Assembly (NCBI GenBank): GCA_016715075.1
Contig: JADKBK010000032.1
Coordinates: 1 to 7,071 of the forward strand
DNA: 7,071 nucleotides
Source: Bacteroidales bacterium
GTDB lineage: Bacteria; Bacteroidota; Bacteroidia; Bacteroidales; VadinHA17
Reading direction: 5' to 3'
The notes under the pieces are model-generated. The model saw nothing but the letters and a program-made list of their open reading frames with translations, was not told the DNA's origin and ran no database searches. Position numbers and translations under genes: made by a program. Below are positions 6,365-7,071 of this stretch, piece by piece; positions within the stretch are counted from its first letter, which is position 1, and each line of letters starts with the position of its first letter.

Positions 6365-7071
6365 ATGGAACCGAATTCTCATTTAAGAGCATTGGATCAG
6401 ATGTATTCATTCCAGGAATTTGAGGTAGATAATGATGATTACCTTGAGTTTGAGAAGAAAGTTTACTTTTTGGAAAGATTGGCTGAGGTTGAGAACAGTT
6501 CGGTTACCGTTCTGGATTTATACAAAAAGAATATTTATGTACGAACAAGGTATCTTGAACCTTTTGATAATCCTCTTATAGATCACGATCCCGAAGATCC
6601 TTTTTATTATGCTCAGTTAGTTCATCCCGATGACCTGCCAATAGCTATTGATTCCTATGCAAAATCCTTCAAATTTATTTTAAGTCGACCGGAAGAAGAA
6701 AGGAAGGACTATAAGTTGATCCTAAATAACCGACAGTGCGATAAATACGGTAAATACTTAAATGTTATTTTGCAAATGGTTGTCCTTGAACTTGATAAAA
6801 AGGGTAATGTCTGGCTCGTATTAATGCTTGATGATATTTTGCCTGATAAAATCTCATTTGAGGGAGTTAATCGAAGACTAATTCACATAAAGAGTGGCAA
6901 AATATGTTTGTTTAAAAATGAAATGGAAACTAATAAAAAAACTATTCTGTCGACAAGAGAAGTTGAGGTACTCGGTTTGGTTTCCAAAGGTTTTGCAAGT
7001 AAAGAAATTGCAGATAAATTGTTCCTTAGTGTTAATACAGTTAATAATCACAGGCAGAATATTCTTGAAAA
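6365..7071 (+). CDS. PAS domain-containing LuxR-family transcriptional regulator (3' end cut by window)
   Basis: The frame opens at ATG 6365 and stays open for 235 codons to the window edge. Residues about 25-160 look like a PAS fold: FYYAQLVHPDDLPIAIDSY (near 80-98) carries the HPDD motif typical of PAS_3 domains, followed by beta-strand-like segments (KYLNVILQMVVLEL, GNVWLVLMLDD). Residues about 194-235 are a LuxR/GerE helix-turn-helix: ILSTREVEVLGLVSKGFASK and EIADKLFLSVNTVNNHRQNI, matching the LSxREhEVLxLhxxGhxxKEIA...TVxxHRxNI pattern. The recognition helix is present and only the last few residues are missing. There is no receiver domain with a phosphoacceptor Asp, so it probably senses a ligand or cell state through PAS; this is inference. 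It is divergent from the efflux operon with 148 bp between starts, an arrangement common for local regulators. No frameshift is seen over 707 bases, in contrast with the neighbouring operon. Confidence 0.9.
   Translation, partial: MEPNSHLRALDQMYSFQEFEVDNDDYLEFEKKVYFLERLAEVENSSVTVLDLYKKNIYVRTRYLEPFDNPLIDHDPEDPFYYAQLVHPDDLPIAIDSYAKSFKFILSRPEEERKDYKLILNNRQCDKYGKYLNVILQMVVLELDKKGNVWLVLMLDDILPDKISFEGVNRRLIHIKSGKICLFKNEMETNKKTILSTREVEVLGLVSKGFASKEIADKLFLSVNTVNNHRQNILE

Overview
The window looks like chromosomal DNA of a Bacteroidetes (Bacteroidota) bacterium. The base composition is AT-rich. A textbook Bacteroidetes promoter (TTTG, 20 bp, TAnnTTTG) precedes the tRNA gene, start codons lack clear Shine-Dalgarno sequences, and the protein families (four-helix bundle/S23-type protein, TolC-MFP-RND operon, PAS-LuxR regulator) are common in that phylum. 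I cannot place it to genus.

Layout. (1) 1-171, minus: the N-terminal part of a four-helix bundle protein, running off the left edge. (2) 172-442: a divergent intergenic region with an array of eight 10-bp repeats lying between a weak leftward promoter and a strong rightward promoter. (3) 443-514, plus: initiator tRNA-fMet(CAT), followed directly by a strong intrinsic terminator. (4) 594-983, minus: a small exported protein with a duplicated 14-residue motif, interrupted by an in-frame TAA. (5) 1002-6216, minus: a tripartite efflux operon in the order outer-membrane channel (TolC/OEP), periplasmic adaptor (MFP), inner-membrane RND pump. The small gene of item 4 follows the pump by 18 bp and is probably its last cistron. 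(6) 6217-6364: a divergent control region. (7) 6365 to the right edge, plus: an intact PAS-LuxR family transcription factor, truncated by the window end.

The striking feature is the state of the efflux operon. Every gene can be read end to end only by switching frame. I place about 18 frame breaks in the RND gene, 4 in tolC and 2 in the MFP gene, most of them one-base changes and many in short homopolymers. In addition, the end of tolC and the start of the MFP gene are joined by what looks like a deletion that removes the TolC C-terminus and the MFP signal peptide. The reconstructed proteins keep their functional residues (the RND Asp-Asp pair and Lys, the adaptor lipoyl motif), and I needed no nonsense substitution inside the three pump genes. 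The regulator, the tRNA and the four-helix fragment are undamaged.

Two readings remain open. One is an indel-prone sequence or assembly. The other is genuine decay of the efflux operon. As written, none of the three pump components could be made. If intact in the living organism, the operon would export small toxic compounds across both membranes, and the divergent LuxR protein would be a candidate local regulator. I found no convincing new defence, mobile or CRISPR system.
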